In this document: one piece after another, positions 17,387 through 27,305 of the stretch | Layout of the letters: the number at the start of each line of letters is the position of its first letter | Numbering within the stretch: position 1 is the first letter of the stretch | Notes under the pieces: generated by a model | Databases searched by the model: none | What the model was told of the DNA's origin: nothing | The model's input: only the letters and a program-made list of their open reading frames with translations | Source of the DNA: Pseudomonas sp. Irchel s3b2 | GTDB taxonomy: Bacteria; Pseudomonadota; Gammaproteobacteria; Pseudomonadales; Pseudomonadaceae | NCBI RefSeq assembly: GCF_900187445.1 | Contig: NZ_FYEB01000012.1 | Coordinates: 1 to 64,000 of the forward strand | Direction: 5' to 3' | DNA length: 64,000 nt | Translations under genes and position numbers: made by a program

Positions 17387-20300
17387 ATGGACGTTCACCA
17401 GCTTGCCTTTCTGTCTCGCCAGCCTTCAGCTGCCGTGGCCCCTCGCACGCACTTCCTGGGTATGCCCAAACGCTTGCTGGCCTTGCTGCTGGCGAACGTC
17501 ATGTTCTGGCAGCCGATCTGGGCCCAGGCCGAGGGCATCGCCATCAGTGGCGGCACCCAGACCGGCATCGGGCAGGCCGGCAACGGCGTACCGGTGATCA
17601 ATATTGCCGCGCCCAACGGCGCCGGGCTCTCGCACAATCAGTTCAAGGATTACAACGTCGGTCGCCAGGGCGTGATCCTCAACAACGCGACCAACGCGGT
17701 GCAGAACACCCAACTGGGTGGCCACATCCTGGGCAACAGCCAGCTCGGTGGGCGGGCCGCCAGTACCATCCTCAACGAAGTCAACGGCGGCAACCCCAGC
17801 CAGCTCAACGGCTACACCGAAGTGGCGGGCCGGTCAGCGCGGGTCATTGTCGCCAACCCCTACGGCGTGAGCTGTAACGGTTGCGGTTTCATCAACACGC
17901 CGCGCGTGACCCTCAGTACCGGCAAACCTGTACTCGACGGCACCGGCAAGCTTGATCACTTCGAAGTCGATGGCGGCAGCATCACCATCGATGGCATGGG
18001 GCTTGACGCGGCCAACATTGATCAATTCGACCTGATTACCCGTTCGGCCAAGATCAACGCCAACATTTATGCCCGGCAGTTGAACGTCATCACCGGTGCC
18101 AACAATGTCAACGCCGACAGCCTGGCGACCACGCCCCGCGCGGCCCGTGATGCTAACAAGCCGCAACTGGCAATCGATGCGGCGGCACTGGGCGGGATGT
18201 ATGCCAACACCATCAAACTGGTGGGCACCGAGCAGGGTGTCGGAGTCAAGCTGGCGGGCAACATGGCCGCCAGTGCCGGCGATATTCAAATCGATGCCGG
18301 CGGCCATCTGAGCATGGCGCAGGCATCGGCCCAAGGTGCCTTGCGGGTCAACGCGCAAAGTGTCGAGATGACCGGCAAGGCTTACGCCGGCAGCGTCGAT
18401 GTGCGTACGCCCGGCGAGCTGGTCAACCGGCAGAGCCTGGCCGCCCGCGATCGCATCGACATCAATGCCAACAAACTCACTAACTCCGGTGTGATTGCCG
18501 CCGGCATCGAAGCCGACAACAGCCGCAACACCACGGGCGACCTGAGCATCACCAGCCCCTCCGTGACCAACAGTGGCAGCCTCGAAGCCAGTCGCGCGTT
18601 GAGCATCCGTGCGAGCAAAGACCTGACCAATCAGGGCGTGGTTCAGGGCGCGGCGGTCGATCTGACCAGCGCCCGGGTGACCAACCAGGGCGTTGCCGCG
18701 CGCATCGTCGGTGATCGGTCGCTGGTGATCAACACGCCGGCCATCGTCAATCTGGCAGGGGTGATCCGCTTTGGCGCGGGGCAGGCGGCCACCTTGCAAC
18801 TCGACAGCCTGGACAACCGCGAAGGCTTGATCCAAGTGCTGGGCGGCAGCCTGACCATCACCTCCCGCCAACTGAATAACCGTGACGGGCAAATCGGCGC
18901 CGATGGCCTGATCATCGATACCGATACGCTTGATAATCGCGCCGGCCTGCTTTCTGCCAGCGCCGGTAATGCGCAGGTGAACACCCGCGGCAGGTTCGAC
19001 AACACGTCGGGCACGCTCCAGGCGCAAAACCAGCTTTCAGTCACGGGCAAGGAGGTCATCAACCGGGGCGGCAGGCTGCTGGCGGTCAACGGTGACCTCG
19101 ATCTGAAAGCCTCGAGCCTCGATAACCAGCTCGGCAGCGTGCTGGGGGCCAAGGTCAGCATTCGCGCGCCGGGTGGGCAGGTCGATAACCGCGGCGGGAA
19201 AATCGTCGGTGAGCGCATTGATCTGAACGCCTCGGGGCTCGACAACAGCAACGCGGGGCTGCTGGCGGCAGGCGCCCAGGGCATGAGGCTGATCTTCGAT
19301 CCGGCGGCCATCAAGGCGCAGCTGCTCAATAACAAAGGGCGCATTCAGAGCGACGGCGGCCTTTTGCTGCAAGGTGGCTGGCTGGACAACAGCGCAGGCA
19401 CAGTGCTCGGTAAAAACATTCAGGTCGATACTCAACGCCTGATCAACAACGGCAAGGGCGCGCTGGTCAGTAATGGCGGCGACGTTGTCCTGAATGTCAG
19501 CAACGTGTTGAGCAACCTGACCGGTGTGATCGATGCCGGTAACAGCACGGTCACCGTCACCGGCGCGAGCCTGATCGATAACCAGGGCGGCACGATTCGC
19601 GGCCAGCGACTGGACCTTCAGGCGACCACTTTGCTCAACGGTCAGAAGGGGCAACTGGTCGCAGGCTCCGGTGGGTTGACCTACAGCGGGAACCGACTGG
19701 ACAACAGCGGCGGCGTTATTCTCGCCGACGGTGGGCTTGCCAGCCTGAAGCTCGGCAAGGGCAGCATCGGCAACCTTGGCGGCACGATCCAGGGCGACAC
19801 CGTCGAGGTGACCGCCGGCAGTCTCGATAACAGCAGCGACGGCACCAAGGCCGGCATGATCGCCAGCCTGGCGGGCGAACTGAAGCTGACCGTCGATTCA
19901 TTGACCAGCCGCGCCGGCAAACTCTTCGCCAAGACCGCGCTGGTGTTCAAAGGCTCCACGCTGGACAACAGCGGTGGACAGCTCAGTGGCAACACCGTTG
20001 ACCTGACGGCCGACCAACTGACCAACCAGGGTGGCCTGATCGAATCCAACACCTGGCTTGCACTCCAGGGCGGCACGCTGGACAACAGCGCTTCGGGACG
20101 AATCCGTGCTCTGGGCAACAACGTCAGTACTCTTCGCGTCTCGACAGACGACATCAGCACGCTCGATTTCAGCGACACAGTCAATAACCACAACGGCACC
20201 ATCGAGGTCGGTAACTCGTCGTTCAGTTTCAAATCCAGCACGCTGGATAACCGTACCGGGACCCTCGAACACGCCAACACCGGGTTATTTACCCTGCACC

Positions 20301-23300
20301 TCGATAGCCTGACCGGTGCCGGTGGTGATATCACCGGCCTGGGCAGCGGCGACTGGAACTTTGGCGCGGTGGATGGGCTGGGGCGTGCACAGCTCAACGA
20401 GGCCCTGACTTACACCAACGATTCGCTGACTCTACAGTCTGGCGATCGCCTGGCCAGCAGCACCGCACTGGTGCTCAACCTTGGCAGCCTGAGCAACGGC
20501 GGCGAGCTGCTCAGCGATGGCGACCTCACGCTGAACCTTACGGGTGATCTGTTCAACAGCGGTCGATTATCCGCGCAAAAAATGCTGACTATCACCGCCC
20601 ATGACGTCCGCCAGAACGGCGGACGCATGGGGGCCGGAACCGACACACGCCTCAACCTGAGCGGTACGCTGGATAACCTCGGTTACCTGACTGCCCGCCA
20701 GAACCTGCGCATCGACGCAGCGCAAATCGACAACCACGGCACACTGGGTGCCCAAGGCAAAGTCGACCTCACCGCCACCGGCGGCATCACCAACGGTGCC
20801 GATACATTGCTGTTCAGCGGCGGCGACATGACCCTGCGCGCCAGTAGCCTGCTCAACTGGTATGGCGACCTTTACAGCGCCAGCAATCTAAGCTTCGCCG
20901 GCACTGACGGCGCCGCCGCGCAAAGCTTCAGAAACCTCTCCGGGACCGTCGAAAGCCAAGGCAACATTAGCCTTCACGCCGTCTCGCTGGAAAACGCCAA
21001 GGCCGAATTCGAGCTGGAACAACAACGGGTAAGCGGCACCTTGAGGTGGGCGTGCGGCCAACACTGTGGCGGGCATGACTCCTTCAAGCGCGGCCAGATC
21101 ACCATCGGCCAAACATTCATCGAGCGCGCCATCAAGGACTCTGCTTCGGCGCGCCTGGTTGCAGGCAAAGACCTCAATATCCAGGCCTCAAGCGTGCAGA
21201 ATCGCTACAGCTTGCTGGCCGCCAACAACAATCTGACCATCATTGCCGATGACCTGCTCAACCAGGGCGCGTCCACCCGCACCGGGCAGAACACCATCAA
21301 GATCGGTACGCCGGGGCGCATTTCCACCGGTTACTGGGACCAGATGGAGTTCACCGACGTCCCGGCCTTCAACGCGGCCGTTGCCGCCGGCAACTACGAC
21401 GACGCTCGCTTCGAGCTGCTGACATCGCGCTCCAGCGACAGCCGCTTCCGGGAGCAAAGCAACGTCACCGTCTGGACCGACAACCCTGAGCCGACCTACG
21501 CCGCCACGATTCAGGCCGGCGCCACCGTCAACCTCAACGTCACGCGTACCGTGCAAAACGGAACGCTGCACCAGAACACGCTCGAACAACTGACCGGTAC
21601 GCTGGGCAACGACCAGACCGGCGTCGGGGTTGGCGAGGTCAATATCAACATCAACCCGCAGGCGAGCGGTGCCGCCGCCGTGACGCCTGCCGCTGTGCAG
21701 CCCATCGAGCGTATCGCGGCGGATGGCAGCGTACAGACCGTCTTCAAACCGGTGGATTACAGCGGGCTACCGTTCACCTCAGTGGACCCGACGGCCGGGC
21801 CGAATTTCCAAACGCCCAAGGGCGATTACGGGTTGTTCATCAAGAACCCCGACCCGACAAGCCGCTATCTGATCGAGACCAACCCGAACCTCGCGAACCT
21901 GTCGCAGTTCTTTGGTTCGGACTACCTGCTCAAGCAGTTGAACGTCAACGCCGACGCCACTTGGCGTCGACTCGGCGATGGCCTGTACGAGCAGCGCCTG
22001 ATTCGCGATGCGGTGCTGGCGAAAACCGGCCAGCGTTTTCTCGCCGGCGGTTTGACCAGCGATTACGACCAATACCGCTACCTGATGGATAACGCCCTCG
22101 CCAGCAAAGACGCACTGCGCCTGAGCCTTGGCGTCTCGTTAACGGGCGAGCAGGTCAGTGCGCTGACCCATGACATCGTCTGGATGGAAAACCGCATCGT
22201 CGACGGGCAAAAAGTCCTCGTGCCAGTGCTGTACCTGGCCCAGGCAGATACCCGCAACGTACGCGGCAGCAGCCTGATCCAGGGCCGAGACTTGAACCTG
22301 TTCACCGGCGGCGATCTGGTCAACGTCGGCACGCTGCGCGCCAGCAACAACCTCAACGTCCAAAGCGCCGGCAGCGTCTACCAGGGCGGGCTGGTCGAGG
22401 CTGGCAACGACCTGCAAATACTGGCGCAAGACAGCATTCGCAACGCCATGGCCGGCGAGATCCGCGCCAGCCAAGTCAGCCTTGTCGCGCTCAAGGGCGA
22501 CATCATCAACGACCGCACCGCGATCCAGGTTCGTGACGGCGCCGGCATGCGCACCCTGACCGATGCGGGCAGCAGCATCAGCGCCCGGGAAAACCTGGCC
22601 GTTGCGGCCGGCCGCGACCTGACCAACCACGGCGCCTTAAGCAGTGGCGGCAACGCGACCCTGACGGCGGGCCGAGACATCAACCTGGCGGCCAAAACCG
22701 ACACCAGCGTGAGACACGAATTCAGCGACGGCGGCCACAAGTCGAGCATCACCACCGACGTGAAAAACCTCGCCGCGACCGTTACCGTCGGCGGCAACCT
22801 GACCGTGGATGCGGGCCGCGACGTCAATGTCATCGCCAGCCAGGTCAAGGCCGGGAACAACCTGACCATCAAGGCCGGCCAGGACTTCAACGTGACCTCG
22901 GCCGACGACATCCACAACGTCACCAGCAAAACCAAGGACGGCAAAAAACGCATCACTGAAGAAAACGACCGCACCACCCAAATCGCCAGCATCTTGAGCG
23001 CGGGCAACAACTTCAACGCTCAGTCCGCCCGCGACATTAACCTTATCGCCAGCAAGATCAGCGCCGGCAACGAAGCGTATCTGTACAGCGGCAACAAGCT
23101 GAACCTGCTGGCCGCGCAGAACAGTATGCATACGCTGTATGACATGAAGGAAAAGGGTAACTGGGGCGCCAAGAAGGCCCAGCGCGATGAAGTCACTCAG
23201 ATCACCCACGTCGGTACCGAGATCAACACCGGCGGCCGCCTCACCCTCGCCAGTGCCGGCGATCAGCGCTACCAGGTCGCCAAGCTCAACAGTGGCAAAG

Positions 23301-26227
23301 ACCTGATCCTTGAAAGCGGCGGTGCCATCGCTTTTGAGGGCGTCAAGGACTACCACGACGAAAGCCACACCAAGAGCAAGAGCGATTTGGCCTGGACCAG
23401 CTCCAAGGGCAAGGGCAATACCGATGAGACGCTTCGCCAGAGTGAGTTGGTGGCGCAGGGGCAGTTGGCGATCAAGGCCGTAGATGGCTTGAAGATTGAT
23501 ATCAAGCAGATTAATCAGAACACGGTTAGCCAGACCATTGATGTGATGGTGAAGGCTGATCCGCAATTGGCTTGGTTGAAAGAAGCTGAGAAACGCGGGG
23601 ATGTGGATTGGCGGCATGTGAAGGAGTTGCATGATTCCTTCAAATACAGCCATTCCAGCCTTGGTCAGGGGGCGATGCTTGCGATCATCATCGTCGTAAC
23701 GGTGTTGACGGCAGGTGCCGCCAGTACGCTTGCGGCAGCCGCCGGTAGTGCTGCAGGCGCCGGCTCGACGATGGCGGCGGCAACGGCAGCCACAGCTGCA
23801 ACGACGACCAGTGCGGCTGTCGCAGGTACGGCAGCAGGTCTGGGAAACATCATTGCCACCGCATCGTTGACCTCCCTTGCCAGTACGGGCGTGGTCAGCA
23901 CGATAAACAACAAGGGCAACCTGGGAGCCGCATTCAAGGAAACCTTCAGCAGCGACAGCATGAAACAAGCGCTGATCGCGGGCGCCTCAGCAGGATTTGT
24001 GAATTACGCCAGTGGCAACTGGTTTGGTGCACAGAGCGACCCTATCACTAACAAAGTGAGTGGTCCCAGCGTAGTACCTCATTGGAACGATCCGGCGGCT
24101 ATTGGTCGGTTCGGTACGATCCAGTTGGCGGGCGGAGCGGTGCGCGGAACGCTTTCTGAAGCCCTTGGGCAAGGCAGCTTCAAGGACGCAATGAAGGGCA
24201 GCGTCTTCGATGTGCTTCAGGCTACTGCTTTCACAGGTGTTGGTGATTTTGGCGATGCCTTCAAACTTCAAGACAGCGGCCTAAGTAAAACCGCCCTGCA
24301 TGCTGTCGTGGGTGGGTTGCTTTCGGAAGCAATGGGTGGCGATTTTAAAACGGGGGCGATCGCAGCGGGCGCTAATGAGGCGCTTATCGCGACCTTGGAT
24401 AAAACACCGTTACTCAGTGGCGATGATCCCGCAGAGCACGACCGGTTGGTAAACGCTGCGTCCAAACTGGTGGGGTTGCTGGCGGCAGCAAGCGTTGATG
24501 GCGACGTTTCTCTAGGCTCGGAAATCGCCGGGAATGCGCAGTCTTACAACCGCAAATTGCACGTTCAAGAAGAGAAAAGACTTGCTCTTGAGGCCGAGAA
24601 TTTAGATGCCTCAACTGGCAAAAGCCAATCTGGCTTCGAATGGAACGCTCTACTGACATTCGTAGCAGGGGGGGAAGTAGATAAGCAGACCAACAATGAA
24701 CTACAGGGAATTCTGTCCGGCTATAGCCCGAATAACCCAGAGGGGCAGCACTTGGCTGACGACCTGCGTGTTGCCCGAGGAGTGGTCACTCAACTGCAGA
24801 ACGAGAAGGTGCTTTTGACGTGGGCGGATGGGAGCCCCATCGTCGCCAACGGCGACAAGGTCGTTGCGTTCAAGTCTACGGACAGGCAGTACAACGACTC
24901 GCGTCTCTTCAATCCTTCGAGCAATTCCACCTACAACAACGCCCCAGATGGTATGGGTGTAGTACCGGACAAGTGGGCTGAACAATACGGGGATTCCATT
25001 GCTATCAGGAAGCTTCCGGAAATAGGTGCGCTCAGTGCCGATGCTGGGACCCAAGCAGAGCAAATGGATCGGTTACGTGTTCTGGCGAGTGGCGGGGTCA
25101 ATTCGAATATTGATCTCAAGCTACTTGCTGAGCTTATGCCCATAGGTGGGGTGGGCAAGGGAACGCTTCTGAGTGCAATCAAGGACTTGGCAGCGCGAGA
25201 TGCATTGGCGGTCAAAGGTGCGGAGGCTATTGCTGGGAGGGGGATCGAGTCTGTTGCAGGGAAAGGCGTAGATACCGCTGCCGGGAAAAGCACTGAACAG
25301 TTCGTTACCCAAGCCGAGGCAAAGTTGGCGGGTTACAGCCCATGCTGCTTCGCCGCAGGAACAAAAGTCTCTACACCGCAAGGCGATCGCACGATTGAAT
25401 CGCTCAAGGTCGGCGATGTGGTCTGGAGCAAACCCGAGAAGGGCGGCAAGCCGTTCGCCGCTACCATCCTGGCGACACATCAGCGTTCGGATCAGCCGAT
25501 CTATCGCCTAAAGCTCAAAAACGTTCGTGGCGACGGCAAAGCCGAAGGCGAAACCCTGATGGTCACGCCAAGCCACCCCTTCTACGTCCCGGCCAAGCGC
25601 GACTTCATTCCAGTCATCAACCTGAAACCTGGCGACCTGCTGCAATCACTGGCTGATGGCGACACCGAAAATACCTCGTCCGAAGTCGAGTCGCTTGAGC
25701 TGTACCTGCCCGAGGGTAAAACCTACAACCTGACGGTCGATGTGGGGCATACGTTTTACGTTGGAAATCTCAAGACCTGGGTACACAATACGGGGCCTTG
25801 TGATCTGCCTGCTGATTATTTTGCAGGTGGTGCAAAAGCGACAAGCGAAGTCGTGCCACCCGGGCCTGTTGTTTCTTCTGGTACGACTCGGACAGGTGTT
25901 GTTCGTACAAATGCGGCTGACTGGCGAGCATTGCGTGATAATTGGGATGACCTTGGGTATGGCCAAATCTTAAGTACTGAAAATCGGGCCGCTATTGCTA
26001 AAGGACGTACTCCGAAAGTCGACGATGCATGGGTTAAGGTTTTTCCGGAGGATGCAGGGTTAAAGGGTGAGAGAATTCCTATGCACCATATCCAAGGTTC
26101 GCCACTTACGGTACCACTACCTGATACACGGCATTTGGATGCGCATATGCCAGGAGGGTTTAGATATAATCCGGGTGGCCCTGGGTCAGCTCTTCCGGCA
26201 TACCCACCGAAAAAAGGAGTTGAGTAA
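17387..26227 (+). CDS. CdiA-like two-partner secretion exoprotein with HINT domain and C-terminal toxin
   Basis: A 2,946-residue secreted effector. ATG 17387 has AGGA nine bases upstream and yields the usual MDVHQLAFLSRQPSAA start and a long signal peptide ending near AQAEG. Residues about 45-300 are the TPS secretion domain (NQFKDYNV, ANPYGVSCNGCGF, NTPRVT). Hundreds of degenerate filamentous-haemagglutinin repeats follow. An alanine-rich hydrophobic pretoxin segment lies at about 2090-2170. A HINT self-cleavage domain spans about 2653-2801 (CCFAAGTKV, TPSHPFYV, VGHTFYVGNLKTWVHN). The toxin tip, about 2803-2946, has GERIPMHHIQG with His2900 and His2901 and RHLDAHMPGG. It resembles HNH/endonuclease-VII-like tips, but that assignment is inference. 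The stop overlaps the immunity gene by one base. Confidence 0.92.
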   Translation: MDVHQLAFLSRQPSAAVAPRTHFLGMPKRLLALLLANVMFWQPIWAQAEGIAISGGTQTGIGQAGNGVPVINIAAPNGAGLSHNQFKDYNVGRQGVILNNATNAVQNTQLGGHILGNSQLGGRAASTILNEVNGGNPSQLNGYTEVAGRSARVIVANPYGVSCNGCGFINTPRVTLSTGKPVLDGTGKLDHFEVDGGSITIDGMGLDAANIDQFDLITRSAKINANIYARQLNVITGANNVNADSLATTPRAARDANKPQLAIDAAALGGMYANTIKLVGTEQGVGVKLAGNMAASAGDIQIDAGGHLSMAQASAQGALRVNAQSVEMTGKAYAGSVDVRTPGELVNRQSLAARDRIDINANKLTNSGVIAAGIEADNSRNTTGDLSITSPSVTNSGSLEASRALSIRASKDLTNQGVVQGAAVDLTSARVTNQGVAARIVGDRSLVINTPAIVNLAGVIRFGAGQAATLQLDSLDNREGLIQVLGGSLTITSRQLNNRDGQIGADGLIIDTDTLDNRAGLLSASAGNAQVNTRGRFDNTSGTLQAQNQLSVTGKEVINRGGRLLAVNGDLDLKASSLDNQLGSVLGAKVSIRAPGGQVDNRGGKIVGERIDLNASGLDNSNAGLLAAGAQGMRLIFDPAAIKAQLLNNKGRIQSDGGLLLQGGWLDNSAGTVLGKNIQVDTQRLINNGKGALVSNGGDVVLNVSNVLSNLTGVIDAGNSTVTVTGASLIDNQGGTIRGQRLDLQATTLLNGQKGQLVAGSGGLTYSGNRLDNSGGVILADGGLASLKLGKGSIGNLGGTIQGDTVEVTAGSLDNSSDGTKAGMIASLAGELKLTVDSLTSRAGKLFAKTALVFKGSTLDNSGGQLSGNTVDLTADQLTNQGGLIESNTWLALQGGTLDNSASGRIRALGNNVSTLRVSTDDISTLDFSDTVNNHNGTIEVGNSSFSFKSSTLDNRTGTLEHANTGLFTLHLDSLTGAGGDITGLGSGDWNFGAVDGLGRAQLNEALTYTNDSLTLQSGDRLASSTALVLNLGSLSNGGELLSDGDLTLNLTGDLFNSGRLSAQKMLTITAHDVRQNGGRMGAGTDTRLNLSGTLDNLGYLTARQNLRIDAAQIDNHGTLGAQGKVDLTATGGITNGADTLLFSGGDMTLRASSLLNWYGDLYSASNLSFAGTDGAAAQSFRNLSGTVESQGNISLHAVSLENAKAEFELEQQRVSGTLRWACGQHCGGHDSFKRGQITIGQTFIERAIKDSASARLVAGKDLNIQASSVQNRYSLLAANNNLTIIADDLLNQGASTRTGQNTIKIGTPGRISTGYWDQMEFTDVPAFNAAVAAGNYDDARFELLTSRSSDSRFREQSNVTVWTDNPEPTYAATIQAGATVNLNVTRTVQNGTLHQNTLEQLTGTLGNDQTGVGVGEVNININPQASGAAAVTPAAVQPIERIAADGSVQTVFKPVDYSGLPFTSVDPTAGPNFQTPKGDYGLFIKNPDPTSRYLIETNPNLANLSQFFGSDYLLKQLNVNADATWRRLGDGLYEQRLIRDAVLAKTGQRFLAGGLTSDYDQYRYLMDNALASKDALRLSLGVSLTGEQVSALTHDIVWMENRIVDGQKVLVPVLYLAQADTRNVRGSSLIQGRDLNLFTGGDLVNVGTLRASNNLNVQSAGSVYQGGLVEAGNDLQILAQDSIRNAMAGEIRASQVSLVALKGDIINDRTAIQVRDGAGMRTLTDAGSSISARENLAVAAGRDLTNHGALSSGGNATLTAGRDINLAAKTDTSVRHEFSDGGHKSSITTDVKNLAATVTVGGNLTVDAGRDVNVIASQVKAGNNLTIKAGQDFNVTSADDIHNVTSKTKDGKKRITEENDRTTQIASILSAGNNFNAQSARDINLIASKISAGNEAYLYSGNKLNLLAAQNSMHTLYDMKEKGNWGAKKAQRDEVTQITHVGTEINTGGRLTLASAGDQRYQVAKLNSGKDLILESGGAIAFEGVKDYHDESHTKSKSDLAWTSSKGKGNTDETLRQSELVAQGQLAIKAVDGLKIDIKQINQNTVSQTIDVMVKADPQLAWLKEAEKRGDVDWRHVKELHDSFKYSHSSLGQGAMLAIIIVVTVLTAGAASTLAAAAGSAAGAGSTMAAATAATAATTTSAAVAGTAAGLGNIIATASLTSLASTGVVSTINNKGNLGAAFKETFSSDSMKQALIAGASAGFVNYASGNWFGAQSDPITNKVSGPSVVPHWNDPAAIGRFGTIQLAGGAVRGTLSEALGQGSFKDAMKGSVFDVLQATAFTGVGDFGDAFKLQDSGLSKTALHAVVGGLLSEAMGGDFKTGAIAAGANEALIATLDKTPLLSGDDPAEHDRLVNAASKLVGLLAAASVDGDVSLGSEIAGNAQSYNRKLHVQEEKRLALEAENLDASTGKSQSGFEWNALLTFVAGGEVDKQTNNELQGILSGYSPNNPEGQHLADDLRVARGVVTQLQNEKVLLTWADGSPIVANGDKVVAFKSTDRQYNDSRLFNPSSNSTYNNAPDGMGVVPDKWAEQYGDSIAIRKLPEIGALSADAGTQAEQMDRLRVLASGGVNSNIDLKLLAELMPIGGVGKGTLLSAIKDLAARDALAVKGAEAIAGRGIESVAGKGVDTAAGKSTEQFVTQAEAKLAGYSPCCFAAGTKVSTPQGDRTIESLKVGDVVWSKPEKGGKPFAATILATHQRSDQPIYRLKLKNVRGDGKAEGETLMVTPSHPFYVPAKRDFIPVINLKPGDLLQSLADGDTENTSSEVESLELYLPEGKTYNLTVDVGHTFYVGNLKTWVHNTGPCDLPADYFAGGAKATSEVVPPGPVVSSGTTRTGVVRTNAADWRALRDNWDDLGYGQILSTENRAAIAKGRTPKVDDAWVKVFPEDAGLKGERIPMHHIQGSPLTVPLPDTRHLDAHMPGGFRYNPGGPGSALPAYPPKKGVE

Positions 26228-26658
26228 TGCATTCCATACCGCTAGAGCATGCGAAGCAAAAGTTAATTTTTTACGTGGCTCAGGATTTGGATCAGTCCAT
26301 TAAATCTGATGTGCAGCAGCTTGTGAATGAGCTTGCTGCATCAAGAGTATGGAACATATCCCCGCCAAGCTTCGTTGACGAGATAGACGAAGGGGGGGAG
26401 GAAGTAGTAGGTGGGATGTTGGAGATTTATTCGGCTTTACAGCCAAATATACTTTCTACTGATATGGATTCGAAAAATTTAGATGAGGTAGAGGAGCTGA
26501 TCAGTGCTGTTAGAGATTTATCTGAAAGAGAAGGGCTTTCCTTTGAGTTTCAATTAGATACTACTTATGTTGGCAGCATTGATGATGGTGTCATTGATCG
26601 AGTTCTACTGGAAGGTCTGCTTGTGCCTTGGAGAGATAACCTCAAACGGAAGAGCTGA
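26227..26658 (+). CDS. Probable immunity protein for the resident CdiA-like toxin
   Basis: The 143-residue acidic soluble protein begins at an ATG whose A is the last base of the tpsA stop, the tight coupling typical of toxin-immunity pairs. Its codon use is distinctly AT-richer than the TPS gene body. Features include FYVAQDLDQSIKSDVQQLV, an EIDEGGEEVVGG acidic turn and VEELISAVRDLSEREGL. No named immunity family is recognised; the role is inferred from position. Confidence 0.75.
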   Translation: MHSIPLEHAKQKLIFYVAQDLDQSIKSDVQQLVNELAASRVWNISPPSFVDEIDEGGEEVVGGMLEIYSALQPNILSTDMDSKNLDEVEELISAVRDLSEREGLSFEFQLDTTYVGSIDDGVIDRVLLEGLLVPWRDNLKRKS

Positions 26659-27003
26659 GTCGGTGCAAAAGGTTCTTTCACGGCTACGGGTAGTGCTGAC
26701 TTTTACGTCACACCACAAGGAACTGCTGTGCCAGCGACCGGCTATCGAGCAGTCGGAGGTCCCGCTGTCGAGGAGGCGTTAACAGGAACAATTTCTCCTC
26801 GCAACCCTACTTATATTACATTCGACAACATTAAAAATATGACGCCGTCCGAAGCGCAGGGCCTACTTCAACTGCCCCGGACACCCTCCAACTGGGTAAG
26901 CTTTGATACGCTGCCATTAGTAAATGACCTGAAGATTCCAACTGGGAAGTAGAATACAACCACAACCTTGGAGCCGATTACCAACACATTCCCTGAGGGG
27001 GAA
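26659..27003 (+). pseudogene. Displaced CdiA toxin tip, remnant 1 (nonsense mutation, 3' truncated)
   Basis: The reading frame opens immediately after the immunity stop with VGAKGSFTATGSADFYVTPQ and continues TGYRAVGGPAVEEAL, ITFDNIKNMTPSEAQGLL and NDLKIPTGK. There is no plausible start, so it is a silent cassette. A TAG at 26950-26952 interrupts it, yet the frame continues sensibly as NTTTTLEPITNTFPEGE. This suggests a TGG-to-TAG change. It ends exactly where hairpin A begins, and no immunity gene follows it. The class resembles short ADP-ribosyltransferase-like or TreTu-like tips, but I am not certain. Confidence 0.65.
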
Positions 27004-27058
27004 TAGGGGACAGACCACGATTTTTTTGATGGTAAGCAAAAGCGTGGTCTGTCCCCTA
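27004..27058. repeat. GGGGAC hairpin A at a toxin cassette joint
   Basis: The perfect arms TAGGGGACAGACCACG (27004-27019) and CGTGGTCTGTCCCCTA (27043-27058) enclose a 23-base loop. The GGGGACAG...CTGTCCCC ends are those of palindromes associated with REP-associated tyrosine (Y1) transposases in gammaproteobacteria (family knowledge from memory). It separates toxin remnant 1 from toxin remnant 2, both of which are broken at it. Confidence 0.75.
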
Positions 27059-27302
27059 ATGCTTTCAGATTGCTGGAGGGAGCGGAATATGATGCCCATC
27101 AGAAATGCCGCTAACAAAGCCAACAGCACATCCGCCGAGAACAAGAGCTTGTCGGTCAGCCAGTGGATGTGCATGCAACCAATCCAGTGAAGTTTGGTGG
27201 TAGTCCGACCGATCCCACCAACAAAATTATTCTGCCTCGCAATGTTCATCGACTGCAGGTAACCCCTAGGTGGAACAAATTTCTGAAAAATCTAGGAAGA
27301 TA
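27058..27302 (+). pseudogene. Displaced toxin tip, remnant 2 (5' truncated, two frameshifts)
   Basis: Directly after hairpin A one frame reads NAFRLLEGAEYDA. A second frame then reads RNAANKANS, and the first resumes as HIRREQELVGQPVDVHATNP. It ends VKFGGSPTDPTNKIILPR, then RWNKFLKNLGR and TAG at 27300-27302. The GGSPTDPTNK...LPR ending is typical of C-terminal tips of polymorphic HNH-type toxins. Two compensating indels near 27095-27125 break it. The SMI1-type immunity gene starts four bases after its stop. Confidence 0.65.
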
Positions 27303-27305
27303 GCG

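Noticed and set aside
22637..23968. A 443-codon frame antisense to the TPS exoprotein
   Set aside because: Produced by the repetitive GC-rich coding strand; no domain visible.
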